From assembly GCA_019973155.2 (NCBI GenBank), contig BPQB01000003.1, forward strand, positions 1,054,001-1,118,000: 64,000 nucleotides of DNA, written 5' to 3'. This DNA comes from Phanerochaete sordida. Lineage: Eukaryota > Basidiomycota > Agaricomycetes > Polyporales > Phanerochaetaceae. Both the position numbers and the translations under genes were made by a program. Below the pieces are notes generated by a model. That model saw only the letters and a list, made by a program, of their open reading frames with translations, had not been told where the DNA came from and searched no databases. Positions within the stretch are counted from its first letter, which is position 1, and the number at the start of each line of letters is the position of its first letter. Positions 44,268 through 56,149 of the stretch are shown piece after piece.

Positions 44268-45823
44268 TTACTCGAGACTCAAACCATTGACGCTGTCTCC
44301 TGCGCTCTCGACCTCGCGGCCATCTTCCCTTCGTCTCATCATAGGACGAAGGATAGGACTCGCAAGTCCCATTTGAGCGCGCAGCGTCGGGCTAGACAGC
44401 ACGCTCTGAGCGCCCCAGCTCAGAGGCCGAGACCCACTCAGGCCTGAAGGTGTGACGACAGGCGAAGAAGCCCCAGAGTTCGGCATCACAGGGATGGCAA
44501 TCGGGTGTGGGAGCTGCATGCGCCCGCTGCCGTTGGGCGTGCGGGGCGCAAAGAGCGAGGGCGTCGAGTCCCGAAGGTACGACACCGACGGAGACACGGC
44601 ACGCCTCTTCGCGGGAAGAGGGTAGGGATCATAGCGATCGTCCACTACGAATCCGGGCAGGTCAGTCACTTGACCACCCGACGCATGGAAGCATGTAAAC
44701 TTACTTTTCCTCTTATTACTCCGTACAGCACTTGTTGACGTTGGCGGGGGCGTGTATCGCCATGAGGTCATCTTGGGCGATCCACAGGCCGATGAGGGTT
44801 GCTAAAACCATGTCAAGACGAGGCCTCACGGCACAAACGACGTGCAGGGCGTACAGTGTCAATGTCCATCGCAATGGTGCCTGGACTCTCGGACAGTCCG
44901 AAGTCGTCACCATTCACGCTGTGCGCGGGCGTGACAGACTTGGGGATGTTGATGGGCTCCGCGGCAGGGAGGATGAACGAGAACGGCGCGGCCGTCCCAG
45001 GGTCGCCTTCGTCGTCACTTGATTCAGGGTCCTCCCGCGCGGGTTCGTCGTCGCCAGCCTCATCCGGATAGCGTCCCCTATCCTGGAGCGCACGGGGCGT
45101 TCCAGGGTGGGTGGAGAACGACGCGACGAACTTCTGAAACTGGGCCTCGGACTTGACCTCGTTCTCTTCGGGTTTGGACTCGGCAAGCAGGGTGAGAATA
45201 CGAGGCATCTTGACCTGCGTCGTATCCGCCGTCAGCACGCCTGTGTACGGCATGAAACGATTCCGGCTCACAGGGTGAGATACTCGGCGCGACTTCTTGG
45301 ATCGTGGGGGCGACTGGAGTAGCTCGCTCGATGGCCGAGACGGCGTGGTCGGTTCGATCGTCGAGGTGCTCTCGGTCTCGATGCTATGGCTAGACTCGCC
45401 AGTCGTCTTCATGCTGCTATCGCTATCGACGCTGGTCGACGACTGGTCCTTCTCCGCGAATGTATTCGACGGTCCAGGCACGGGCGGTGTGGACGGTGTG
45501 TTCGAGCCAGAGTCCGTGAACGGCGGGCTGTCGGTCCACATCTTCTCCCTGTCGCTCTCGGAATCGTCGCCGCTTGTGCTCATGCTACTCGTCGATGCGT
45601 GCCGGTGGGTGTGGGCCGTGGAGAAGGAGGCGGCCGCGAGCGGGCTGTTTATGCGTCCGTCCGAGTAGTACGTCGAACGGGGTGGTGCGAGGAGGCTCGG
45701 GCGGCGGAAACGGAGGAGCAAAGGGTTAAACTCTTCGCCTGGTGGACCGGGGAGAATCGCAGAGGTCGCGGGGGGAAGGGCGAAGTCGGAGGAGGAAGTG
45801 GGCAGAGGTGGTCGCGCGGTCAT
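44268..45823 (-). CDS. Unrecognised disordered Ser/Pro-rich protein
   Basis: Not recognised. The first exon encodes about 335 residues starting MTARPPLPTSSSDFALPPAT, almost entirely disordered and rich in Ser, Pro, Thr and Glu. Its more structured parts are FMPYTGVLTADTTQVKMPRI, FQKFVASFSTHPGTPRALQD and an acidic EDPESSDDEGDPG stretch. Two short introns lead to MTSWRYTPPPTSTSAVRSNK and then DDRYDPYPLPAKRRAVSPSV, where KRR resembles a nuclear localisation signal. The C-terminus repeats Pro/Ser motifs and ends SVNGLSLE. The conserved-looking SWRYTPPP and DDRYDPYPLPAKRRAVSPS segments suggest a nuclear basidiomycete protein. Confidence 0.75.
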
Positions 45824-46634
45824 CTCGCGCGGCGGGATGGACGTGTTATCTTCGTGTGGGTGTTATACAGGTTGGATTGGGTGGTTCAGGAGGGTGGTAG
45901 GGGGTGAAGGGGAGAAAGGAGAGAGAGGAGTGCGTCAAGGGACTCATCAAGGACTATCGAGTATGGGCGCTCGCAGACCAGTTCGGATGGCCTCAGCTGG
46001 CCAGACCTGAACCGAGCCATGGAGCGTGCGACTCAACTGCCTGATTCTCATTGTTGGGGCCTCTACACGTTGCACGGCGTGGCGAGCGGGACTCAGAAAT
46101 ATGCAATGCCAGTATCCAGGGACCGTGCGTCGGGCGGACCTGAGCGCGCATTTCACCCGCTCTTGAAGGGCAGTCCGACCGGAAGGGGATCTGTCACAAC
46201 AGAGAAATCAAGGTGAGTGCAGTCGGGATAGAGACTGCCTGGTGATAGATGCGCTCGCTGTGGGAGAGCGGTGAAGGCGCATCAGCGCGAAGTTGTTTCT
46301 TGCAGCCTTGAACGTGACGGTTGCAACAAGATTGATAATATTGATACGCCGTCGTGCAGATATCCTGCATTGAACCCTGTGCAACTCAGCATTCAAGAAT
46401 TTGGCATTGCGGAAATCAAGCACGGGCAGATAGGTGGTCTGCTGTCGGTAGGAGGACAGTGGCCAACGCCGAGCGGCCGCCATCGCGGAAGCGTCCCGGC
46501 GCTTCTTGCCACAGCTTTGATGCGTCCCCGAGGCGCATCAATTGATCGAGAGCACGCGGGCGCTCTCAATAATTTTCGAAAGTGCACCGGACGCGCTACT
46601 TTACTTACCCTACCGTCCCCCAGCGCATTTCACC
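45824..46634. other. Divergent intergenic stretch
   Basis: Lies between the disordered protein gene (minus) and RRB1 (plus). Frames crossing it are unrecognised. Should hold both promoters. Confidence 0.4.
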
Positions 46635-48332
46635 ATGTCAAAACGCACAGCGACAGAACTGCAGGCCACATCATCAAGCGAGGCCAAGAAACCCTTCGGA
46701 GCGCCCTCCAAGAAAGTCGAAGATGACGGCATGGGCGAGTTTGAGGACGCTTGGGAGGATGAGATAGAGAGCGATGAGGAGGTAGCAGAGGGACAGAAGG
46801 ACGATGGTGCGTATCATATTATCCTTCCTCTTGACACCATACTTACCGCGTTGGCCGCGTAGAAATGGAAGTAGACGAGGAAGTCCTCCCACCAATAGAA
46901 GAAACCGAGGAACAACCCGCCGCGCCCAATGTCTTCATCCCCGGAGTACATGAGCTAGGGAAGGACGAAGTCCTCGAGGCGGATGAATCCGTGTACATCA
47001 TGCGGCACTCAATGAACGTCAACTGGCCTTGCCTGTCCTTCGACGTGCTCCGGGACAGCCTAGGCGATGAACGGCAGCGTTTCCCCGCGACGTCGTACAT
47101 TGTCACTGGTACGCAGGCGGACGCTGCCAAGAACAACGAGATTACTGTCTACAAGATGAGCTCGCTGCACAAGACGCAGCGGAACGAAGGTAAGCCCCAG
47201 ACCTCACGAGTGTCCCCGCCTCGCTAGATTAATATCCAGTATTCTGCAGACGACTCGGACGATGAGAATGAAGACGACGAAGACGCTTTGGATGAAGACC
47301 CCATTGTCGAATTCCGCTCGATACCACACCTTGGCGGTGTGAATCGGGTGCGCGCGCAGCCCATGCCGCGGTCAGTGCCCCTGCCCCCAGTCTCGCAGCC
47401 GTACTATGTCGCAAGTTGGTCCGAGACCGGCAAGGTGCACATCTGGGACGTGCGGCCGCTCATGGAGGCCCTGGACGTCCCTGGGTACACCATCCCGCAG
47501 TCACGGACGCACACGCCCGCGTTCACGGTCAACTCGCACGGGCGCGCGGAGGGCTTCGCGATGGACTGGGCGTCCTCGGGCGACGCGAACCCGTCCGCGC
47601 TGCGCCTGCTCACGGGCGACGTCCACGCGAAGATCTACCTCACGACGACGACGCCGTCGGGCTTCAACGCGCTGTCCACGCCGTTCACGTCGCACACCTC
47701 GAGCGTCGAGGATCTGCAGTGGAGTCCCTCCGAGGCGACGATCTTCGCGTCGTGCTCGGCCGACCAGAGCGTGCAGATCTGGGACGTGCGCACCAAGGGC
47801 CGGCGGAGCGTCGCGGGCATCGACAGCGCGCACGAGAGCGACGTGAATGTCATCAGCTGGAACCGCAGCACAAGCTACCTGCTGCTCAGTGGTGGCGACG
47901 AGGGTGGTATCAAGGTCTGGGATTTGCGCAATGTCAAGAAGCGGGGGTGCGTGTTATCTCTCGTTTTACATCTGCATTGTTCTGACCCTTAGCTTCAGCA
48001 CTGAGGCACCCAATCCCACACCAGTCGCCGCGTTCAACTGGCATCGCGGACCTATCACCTCGATAGAATGGCATCCGACCGAGGACTCGATATTTGCCGC
48101 GTCTGGTGCAGACGACCAGGTCACGCTCTGGGACCTTGCTGTCGAGCAGGACGACGAAGAGTCTGGTGCGATGGACGCTACAGAAGGCGGCAAGGACGTC
48201 CCGCCACAGCTTCTCTTCGTTCACCAGGGCCAAAAGGACATCAAGGAAGTGCACTGGCACCCGCAGATCCCCGGAGCGGTCATCTCGACCGCGCTGGATG
48301 GCTTCAACGTCTTCAAAACCATCTCTGTGTAG
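46635..48332 (+). CDS. RRB1: Ribosome assembly WD40 protein RRB1/GRWD1
   Basis: Essential nuclear chaperone of ribosomal protein uL3 in 60S subunit assembly. It begins [20 protein letters not shown], followed by an acidic stretch and the conserved CAF1C-type helix [20 protein letters not shown], a second acidic loop ([18 protein letters not shown]), and WD40 blades with [40 protein letters not shown] followed by [48 protein letters not shown] followed by [11 protein letters not shown], and the GRWD1 tail [20 protein letters not shown]. About 480 residues and three introns (46806-46862, 47190-47247, 47947-47996 approximately). This is the standard family length. Confidence 0.94.
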
Positions 48333-48529
48333 GATGGATGCGTCGTGTATCTGTCGTGTCGACCAGGCACATGCGTACTGTATACATAGATATCCAGCTT
48401 CTAGACTGTCGATGCGAGAGACGTTGAGTGATTAACTGGTGTAATAGTGAGTTGTCCGTGCATACTGGCTCCTGGGCAAGAGCAGGCCTTCCTGGAGAGG
48501 AAGTTCTGCGAGCTCTTCTTGTGTAGCTC

Positions 48530-49810
48530 TTAGTACATGCCCGTAGCGTTGTTGCCTTTCGGCGATCGGAGCTGCAAAGACCATGTGAGTATGCGAAACA
48601 GAGAGATAGTATTCTCAAGCCACGCACCTTTCCGATGTTCTTGTGGAGGATGTCAGTCAAGATGGCATAGACATTCCTGATGTCGTAGAGGTTTTGCTTT
48701 GCCACATAGAGCTGCTTCTGATCATGCTCCTTCAGAGCTAGCTGGATCCGGGATCAGTACAAGCCCATGGATGCTCAAAGTGAGCGTACAGCGTAATCCT
48801 CGATGTGGGGATATTTGATCATCTTGGAGCAGAGCTTCGCGCGATTGAAGTGGCTTTGACGTGCAGCATCTCGAAGGTTATACGCGCTCTCCTGAGACCT
48901 GTGAAGCTCATTGAGAACCTCCTCCTGGATTTGAACACCTATGCGGTCATTCTCAGTAACCGCCTGCTATAGAGCAGGTGTCAGAATTACCAAAATTGTC
49001 GCCGCTGAAAACACGTTGCGTGCATTAGTGTGCCATGTCTTTAGCAAGTAGCAGTGCTGGGCTCACTCCTCGATCCTAAAGACCATGTAAGTCGCCACAT
49101 CATATACAGCTATGAAGGACTCACTTTGGCATGGAGAGATTGATCCATAGCTTCACTTTGTCCTGTGAGGTCGGGTCTCAGCCTAGTTCAGGTCGTGCAA
49201 CCCTCCACCATACCGACTCACAATGCAGTCCGCCAACTCCTCGCACTCTACCTTCAGGATATTGTGGACCTTCTGGATGTGCGGGTTGGCAATCATCTGA
49301 TTCGTGAAACGCGCGCCTTCGTGCGTGTGTGAGGCTCCTGTGCCGTCGTATGACGTCCTGCCATTATGAGCACCGTCCGTCAACTTCCGCTTCTTCGACT
49401 CGGGTTCGTCGGAGGTCGTAGCAGGAGATGGGTAGACGGTAGTGTCGGTAGACAGATTGGAAACGTGGAAAGGGGACGATGACTCCGAAGTCGACGTGAT
49501 TAACTCCTGCAGCTGGCTAGTCGAACGGCAAGTTAGCGAAACGCGAAGACTGAACAGCCGTTCGATACGCACAGAACCTATCCCGCGCCGAGTCAGAGAG
49601 GACAATAATTAGAGTTGTGATTTAAGCAAAGCTGCACACCTTGCGAGGAAACTTGTTGAATAGGATATCCTGAGCGACTGCAGCAGTCTTCTCGTGGAAA
49701 TCCTAAACCGCCACACGCCGGTTATGAATCATATCACACGGCAGCGACTGGCGACGTACGTCGAGCTGCTTCTTGAGCTCTTTGTCCATCTGGATGTCTC
49801 TGCTGGACAT
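48530..49810 (-). CDS. PSME3: Proteasome activator PA28-gamma (REG-gamma/PSME3 type)
   Basis: Forms heptameric caps on the 20S proteasome for ATP-independent degradation, mainly nuclear. It starts MSSRDIQMDKELKKQLDDFH, with VAQDILFNKFPRK, the variable insert (about 60 residues with KKRK, a likely nuclear signal), IQKVHNILKVECEELADCID, the activation-loop region KVKLWINLSMPKIEDGDNFG, then VQIQEEVLNELHRSQESAYN, KLCSKMIKYPHIEDYALALK and YAILTDILHKNIGK, ending GNNATGMY. The PRIEDGNNFG-like loop and MY terminus match PA28-gamma closely. Two microexons, 49067-49075 (9 bases) and 48991-49004 (14 bases), are required to build the activation loop. Yeasts lack this gene; basidiomycetes retain it. Confidence 0.92.
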
Positions 49811-50125
49811 CTTGCGTAGACAGACAACGTGGGTGGGAGGAAGGACGGTGGCTGGACGGGAGGCCAGTGGGAAGGGCGTAGCTCATAAGCGCGCGGTGAG
49901 TCGCGAAACGCGCACGCGTCTTTCCGTTTCTGGAACGCATCTCGTAAGCGCCCTCTTACCGCACTCCCTTCCGCCTGCGACCTTGACCATCCTACACGCC
50001 CTCGCTGTGGTCGCCAGCATCGTACTACCACACCTGGACCGGCTTTTTCTGCATCAGACTTCATTCCTGGCTGACTTCCTACCGTTGCCACAAGCGTACT
50101 CCGGGCCTACTGGGCGAATCCTATT
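49811..50125. promoter_or_regulatory. Shared promoter interval of PA28-gamma and TAF1
   Basis: 315 bases separate the two divergent start codons. No TATA box or repeated element stood out; CT-rich tracts lie on both sides. Bidirectional use is inferred from layout. Confidence 0.4.
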
Positions 50126-53100
50126 ATGTCAGGCCCAGTGAGCATAGTATGCTTTACCCCTCGCAGGGAACGTCCTAACAATGTTACACAGGAGGAGAAT
50201 AGTGTCATTGCCCAACTTACTGGATTCTCTCTTGACAATGTCCTGACGGGTCTCGACCTTCCGTCCGGTCCCGGGCTCTCGAACCAGCTTGGCATATCTG
50301 GCGTCCCGTCGTTCACCAAGAACCAAATTTACGGCGAACGATGGGATGACGAGGAAGCTATTGGACCAGGACAGGGAGAGGATTTTGAAGATGAGGTCAA
50401 CCGAGAGCTTGAGCAGGAAGAAGAGGAGGAGGAGGACGGCGATGCATACGTGAAGGAGGAAGTAGTCTCGCCGCGCATGGCCAGAAAGGAGAAGAGAACG
50501 AAGACCATCGTCCGACGTGTGGAACGACCCAAGACCGTCTATGAGCGTTTCCCGACCTTTGAGAAGGACAGAGTGCTGGACTTCACAGAGCTCTTCAAGG
50601 GCTACACTGTCCCGAGGTCACGCATTTCCAAGCGATACTTCACTGGTAAGCGGCATAGTAGACTTCATGTGATGGTACTCAAACTTGCTATCAGTGGAAC
50701 CGGCCTATCCAAAACGGAAGGAGCACCCCAAAAGCTTCCTCGAGGGTATCGTAGGCGAGAGCCAGCGACAAGCTCAGAGCAAGCGGGTAGCGGAAGTTGT
50801 AGCTGCTGGTGACATTGATCAGGATTTGAGACAGGCCCTCGAGGTGAGCCACTCGGTCGTTATACCCCTGCGTAGCTCAATGTGTTGTAGGACCGCGAAG
50901 GCTCGGACGTTCCCATTCCACTATCCCTCCATGACAGGTCTTTTGATCTCGTCCTACTGGCGAACTGGGAAGACCAGATCATCTATGAACCCGACGGAGA
51001 CGTCCCCATGTCGACTAGCAATCAGACCAACCTCACCACACGTCTCAACAAACAGCTGGAAGAGGGCACATGGACGCAGAGTATCATCTGGAGCCCTCGC
51101 GCGCCATTCCGCGACTTCACGCAGTTGGAGCTTGCTGAAGATGACTATGTGCAAGAAGAGCGACAGCCAGCTAGCGACGCCCGGCCGAAAAAGCGTCTTA
51201 GGACAGACCAAGCGCAAATCAAAGACAAGTTCAACTTGTCCAACGATCAGTTCTACGAGGTTTCGAAGGATGGGGGCCGCCATCGTGTCAGACAAACGTT
51301 CGGCCAGCTTGTCGTCGAGCACGCATACCCCGCCCAGAAGCTGCAACTGCCATTCGTAAGTCTCGTCGATCAAGCGAATACATATTATGCTGACAACTGT
51401 TTGCTACAGTTCAAGACGCGGTTATCGAAACAGGAGGCCCGGTCGTTCCACCGACCTGCTCTGCAATTCCCGGCCAATGTCGAGCTACATTTCGCCAAAG
51501 TCCGCACGGCAAAGAAGAAGAAGGACAAGGCTGGGCGCAAGATTGGCAAGGGCGGCAACGTCGGCGAAGGTCTCCACAGGACAGGAGATCTCAGTCTCCG
51601 GGACACCAGCAACTTCGTCATGTGGGAGTTCTCCGTTAGTCCATAACTCGACGTCCAGTTTAGTCGCAACGGCTGACCGTTTTTGCAGGAAGAGCACCCA
51701 CCTATCATCTCGAACTTCGGCATGGGCAGCATACTGGTGAACTATTACCGGAAGAAGAACGAGAAGGATGAGCATATACCCAAATACGACCTCGGAGAAC
51801 CCATCGTCATCGAGCCTCAAGACGAGTCGCCTTTCATGAAGTTCGGATACGTGTACCCGGGTCAAACAATGCCTGCGCTGTATAACAACCTTATACGGGC
51901 ACCGCTGTTCCGACATAAACCGTACTCCACGGACTTCCTGGTTATCAAGTGAGCTGCCTATCTCCAGTAGCCTATCTTATTCGCTTATGTGTCGTGATAG
52001 GAACACAGTCAAGAGTGACACGAAGTACTACATCCGCGAGATTAAGAACCTGTTCACCGTCGGCCAGACATACCCTGTCACCGAGGTTCCAGGCCCTCAC
52101 TCCAGAAAGATCACCAATACTATCAAACATCGGTTGCAGATCATTGCGTTCAAGCTTCTGCAGAAGAGTGTGGAGGAGCGGCTGAAGATTTCGCGGTTAA
52201 TGAAATACTTCCCTGACCAGAATGAGCTGCAAATGCGACAACGGTTGAAGGTATGCCATCGTAAGCTCCAGGAATGAAGGTAGCGTGTTAAACGTTTTAC
52301 GCAGGAATTCATGGAGTATCACCGCCGTGGCCCACATCAAGGCTTCTGGCGACTGAAGTCCAACTGGACGATTCCATCCGATGCCGACATGCTGAAGATG
52401 GTCACTCCGGAGCAGGTCGTCCTCGCCGAGAGTATGCAGGTCGGCCAGCGGCATCTCCAAGACTCGGGTTACAGCTACAACGGCGAAGTCGCCGAGGATG
52501 ACGAGGGCAACCTGTCGATCGAGCAGCAGCTCGCGCCATGGATCACGACCAAGAACTTTTTGTTCGCCACTCAGGCGAAGGCCATGCTTCGGCTACACGG
52601 CGAGGGTGACCCAACTGGGCGTGGAGAAGCGTTCAGCTTCGTCCGTGTTTCCATGAAGGACATCTTCGTGAAGGCTGGCGAGGACTACGACCAGAAGCTA
52701 GGTAAACGCGTCGAGTTGCCTCGTCGTTCACGTCGGAATACTAATCAAGGCTATCTTCAGCCGAGGCGGAGAGTCGACCGAAGTCTGCACATCGGTACAA
52801 TGTCGCCGAGCAGCAGTTGATCTACAAATCTGAAATCGAGCGCATCTGGAAGGCGCAGTACGACTCCCTGAGCCGCAAGGACGAGCCGCAGTTGACAGAC
52901 AAGGAGAAGGAGGACGACTCGAAGAAGGCTGTCGTGCCGACGTCGCCTGCGTTCAGCCGCGCGTCGTCAGCGGCACCGCAGCGCGAGGGCACGCCGGGAT
53001 CGACTGAGCGCAAGATCCTAAGGATCAAGCGCAAGGTGGACGGCGAGTGGCAAACGGAGATCGTGCGCGACGTCGCGGTCATCAACGCGTACGTCAAGAA

Positions 53101-53830
53101 GCGACAGGCGATGGAAGAGGAGAACACGACGGCCGAGGCGCTCGCTCCCACCGGCGATGCGGAGAAAGACAAGCGCATGAAGAAGCGGTGCGTGTCTTGT
53201 TTCTGCTGTGGCGCCAGGGCCTAGACTGATGGTTTCGCTCTAGTTTGGAGGAGGAGATCGCGCGGATGAAGAAGAACCAGGAACGCCGTCTGCACCGAAA
53301 GAACGCAAAGATCGTCAAGGAGGGTGGCACGCCGATGCAACTGAACCGCCCTGTCAAGCCGGACACGACGGTGAGTCCCTGGCCGGGTCGAGGCGCGCCG
53401 CACGGGCTGACGGGACCTTTGCAGAGACGCTGCGGCCACTGCGGACAGATGGGACACATGAGTGAGTTTTTTCGCCCTCGTTACGGGATCGCCAGCGCGG
53501 CTGTGCTCACCTGCGTCGCGTGCGCCAGAAACGAACCGCAAGTGCCCGCGCTGGGCCGAGTTCAACTCCGGGAACCCCCCGATGCCCGCGGCGGGGCCCA
53601 GCTCCGCGACGAGCCCGCCCGCGACGTCGCCGCCGAGCAGCGGGCTGTTCGCGGCAGGCGCGGGCGGCGGGCTGCACCCTGCGAACGCGATGATGTCGCA
53701 TGGGCCGTCGCCGCTCGCGATGAGCCCGCCAGTCACGGCGGCGGACGGGGACGACATGGACGAGGACGACGAGGACATGCCCGCGACGCCGTCCGCGGGC
53801 GGGCCGAAGATCAAGCTGAAGATCCGGTGA
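50126..53830 (+). CDS. TAF1: TFIID subunit TAF1
   Basis: Largest subunit of the general transcription factor TFIID, contacting TBP, TAF7 and promoter DNA. The spliced N-terminus reads MSGPEENSVIAQLTGFSLDN and resembles a TAND-like region. Later come RVLDFTELFKGYTVPRSRIS, a long DUF3591 core (FRDFTQLELAEDDY, FNLSNDQFYEVS, RSFHRPALQFPANV, EEHPPIISNFGMGSILVNYY, MPALYNNLIRAPLFRHKPYS, YYIREIKNLFTVGQTYPVTE, RIWKAQYDSLSRKDEP) and a C-terminal CCHC-like zinc knuckle RRCGHCGQMGHMKTNRKCP. It ends PKIKLKIR. There are no bromodomains after the knuckle, as in yeasts. The first intron (50138-50191) is inferred from a good branch site and the restored ENSVIAQLTGF. About ten exons, roughly 1,050 residues. 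Confidence 0.93.
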
Positions 53831-55984
53831 GCGCTGCCGCTGTGTCATGGTGTTTCGTGGACTGTGCTGTCGTTGCTGTGCTGCTTTGTATCATGGACTG
53901 TACGCTAGTGTATATCAGTGCCTTGCTTTGTGTCCGCGTCAGCTCGAGTGCCGTCGTGACGAGGCGATGGGCCGCCGCGGGCGAGGCTCGGTAAGTCCGT
54001 TTGGCATTGCGACGGAAGCGCTATGTGCTAACGGACTTACTCAGCGCAGGACCCCCAGCTGTTCCGCTCCGTCGGAGCGAAGATGGTGTCGTGTCGCGCT
54101 TGGGTTTCGCACGCGACGAAGCCTTCGCGCAGGCACGGTGCCCACGGCTGCAGGGCTTATCTTGGCCTGCACGCCGTTCTTCGTGGCGTCATGCCTCCGT
54201 CGTGTGCTTGTGGCTCGCATGGTGTGCTTTGCGAGCAGGGATTGCCGTCCCTGACTATTATGAACTGAACATCGAACCACGGCGGAACACCGTCGTTCTC
54301 ACTAGGCCGTAATGAAGACACCGACGGTGCGGCTGCGTTGACACGGCCGCCCCCTCCGTTGGCTCGGCTTTGGCTTGGTGTGTACGCTCGCGGGCGCGAC
54401 ACCCATGAAGAAGCATACCCAAGCGACTCATCTAGACGTGTTTAGGTGTGCACTGCCCTCTGGGAGCAATGTCTCTGCTAAACGGCTACAACCGTTCCCA
54501 ACGAACCCGCAGCAAGGGGCCTGTCTACGCTGCGCAGCGGGTCACAGCCGCGTCCGCGAGCTCGCAGGGTGCTGCGAGGCTGCGACTGCGGGACGCCAGG
54601 GAGTCTGACGATTGGCTTGGATTCTGTCCAAAAATCTTTAACCGGCAGGGAAATTCCGAGTCAAAACCCTGCGATTCCGGACTTTGGGCCGGAAATTGCT
54701 CCGATTCTGCTTTGACCCATGACGCAGCAGGACTTGCTTTTCAACGCGGTGAGCCGAGATAATTTCCTTAGTCGTTGGCGAGCACTCACATTACTTTTTT
54801 TCTTGGTGTTGTAGGCGAACCAAATAGCCAATCCTGCACACATACAGCGAGACATTGCTAGGGCATGAGAGAGTAGCTGGACACAGTCGGAGCCCGGCCG
54901 AGCGTCAGCTGCAATCTGTGATAGCTGAAAGCCGGCTGAAGGTATCTCAGTCTTGCCTGCCTGTTTCCAGCCGTTGCTGTGGTCTCGTTGATCGCTGCCG
55001 TTCTACTAGCAGCTCTTTAGGACAACAGCTCAGCGGCAGGCGCGGCAAAGGTGGCGCTTTCAGAGAGCTTCCAACTACCATGGGAGCTTTGGCTGCCGTC
55101 ACGGCCATGAGAAGACGAATATCGGCAAGCAGCACAGGTCGATGAAGCAATTTGGAATGCCCGAGCTGCCCGCTTTGTGCCCAAGGTTGTGCCCAAAACG
55201 CTCGAAGTTTGGACCCAAACAGGCGGCTGGCGGAAGCGCGCGACGTCATGTTTGTTTGCCCATAGCGGGCGCGGCGTTCCTGCCGATGGGCCATGATCGC
55301 GGCCGCGCCAAGGGTTGTTTGGGTCCGCTCTGGCTTGGACGGCGGCTGGGCATGCTTGGCGGATCGGGTCCCCTGGCCACGGCCAAGCGCACCGCGGAAA
55401 CGGGATTTCGTGTCACTCGCACCGTGACAGCCTCGCCGCGCCGGCTGCGAAGCCGCCAACGTGGCCTGTCGCAATCCTCGGCCGCGGCGGTGGGAAGCGG
55501 CAGACGAGGTGAGAGCTGGCCGAGCACCATGGCTGACTAGAAGCGCAGCGTCGCAGGGCGTGCTGGGCCGTCGATTGGCTGCCTGCGCGGTATTTTTGGG
55601 CGTGCGCGCATGCGGGGAACGTCGCGTGAACGGCCGCGGATGCCCCAGTCAATGCTGCCCGCGGGTCGGCTGGCTACCAGGGGAGAGCGCGCTGCCTGAA
55701 ATAACTGGGGCGATGGGGAGTTGTGCCGAGTCGGGCGTTGCAGGGCCTCGTTTGCTTGCTCTCGGCAGCGCAGCCAGCGCGTCTTGTCCCGCGGCGCGCC
55801 GAGCACTGAGCACGGTTTCGAGGTCGACTACTTATGATGCTTCACACGTCTCAGCTGGCGTGTACGATGGGTCTGGTATCATCGCCGCGAAAGATTTGCT
55901 GCAAGGAGGCTATTTCTGTGCGGCATGTCGGGAAATCTGTCGGTCGCCGAGTTATTTCTGGCGGGGGCATGCGAACGGGAGGCG

Positions 55985-55995
55985 TGACGGCGTCA
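55985..55995. promoter_or_regulatory. TGACG-G-CGTCA palindrome and TGACGG repeats
   Basis: An 11-base perfect palindrome (TGACGGCGTCA) is followed by two further GGTGACGG copies at 56001-56008 and 56011-56018, ten bases apart. It resembles a CRE half-site pair with one extra base. A bZIP binding role is inferred. Confidence 0.45.
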
Positions 55996-56043
55996 CGGCT
56001 GGTGACGGTTGGTGACGGGAGAGGCTGCGGGCGTCTGTGTGGT

Positions 56044-56078
56044 GCCAAGACTTAAGAGAGTGCCAAGAGAGTGCCAAG
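56044..56078 (+). promoter_or_regulatory. Three GCCAAG PacC-type sites upstream of pacC
   Basis: GCCAAG occurs at 56044-56049, 56062-56067 and 56073-56078, all same orientation, each preceded by GT or TG (GTGCCAAG), 72-106 bases before the pacC ATG. GCCARG is the known core bound by PacC/Rim101 zinc fingers. Autoregulation is therefore likely, as described for PacC in ascomycetes. Confidence 0.7.
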
Positions 56079-56149
56079 CGCAAGGAATCTCGATGGGTCC
56101 CTGTCCGTCCGGAGTCAGTCTATGACTCTATATACAAGAAAGAGCCGAC

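Larger units (their letters stand above)
53831..56149. other. 2.3 kb gene-free stretch upstream of pacC
   Basis: The longest interval without a recognised gene. Frames on both strands are short or Arg/Ala/Gly-biased. Direct reading finds GCCAAG cores or their complement CTTGGC at 54171-54176, 55307-55312, 55355-55360, 55382-55387 and three close to the pacC start. No terminal inverted repeats, target duplications or transposase-like residues were seen, but decayed mobile element sequence cannot be excluded. Confidence 0.4.

Noticed and set aside
50126..50191. Unspliced N-terminus of TAF1 (MSGPVSIVCFTPRRERPN...)
   Set aside because: The segment has a GTGAGC donor, a CTAAC branch-like site and a CACAG acceptor, and removing it gives the better N-terminus MSGPEENSVIAQLTGF.
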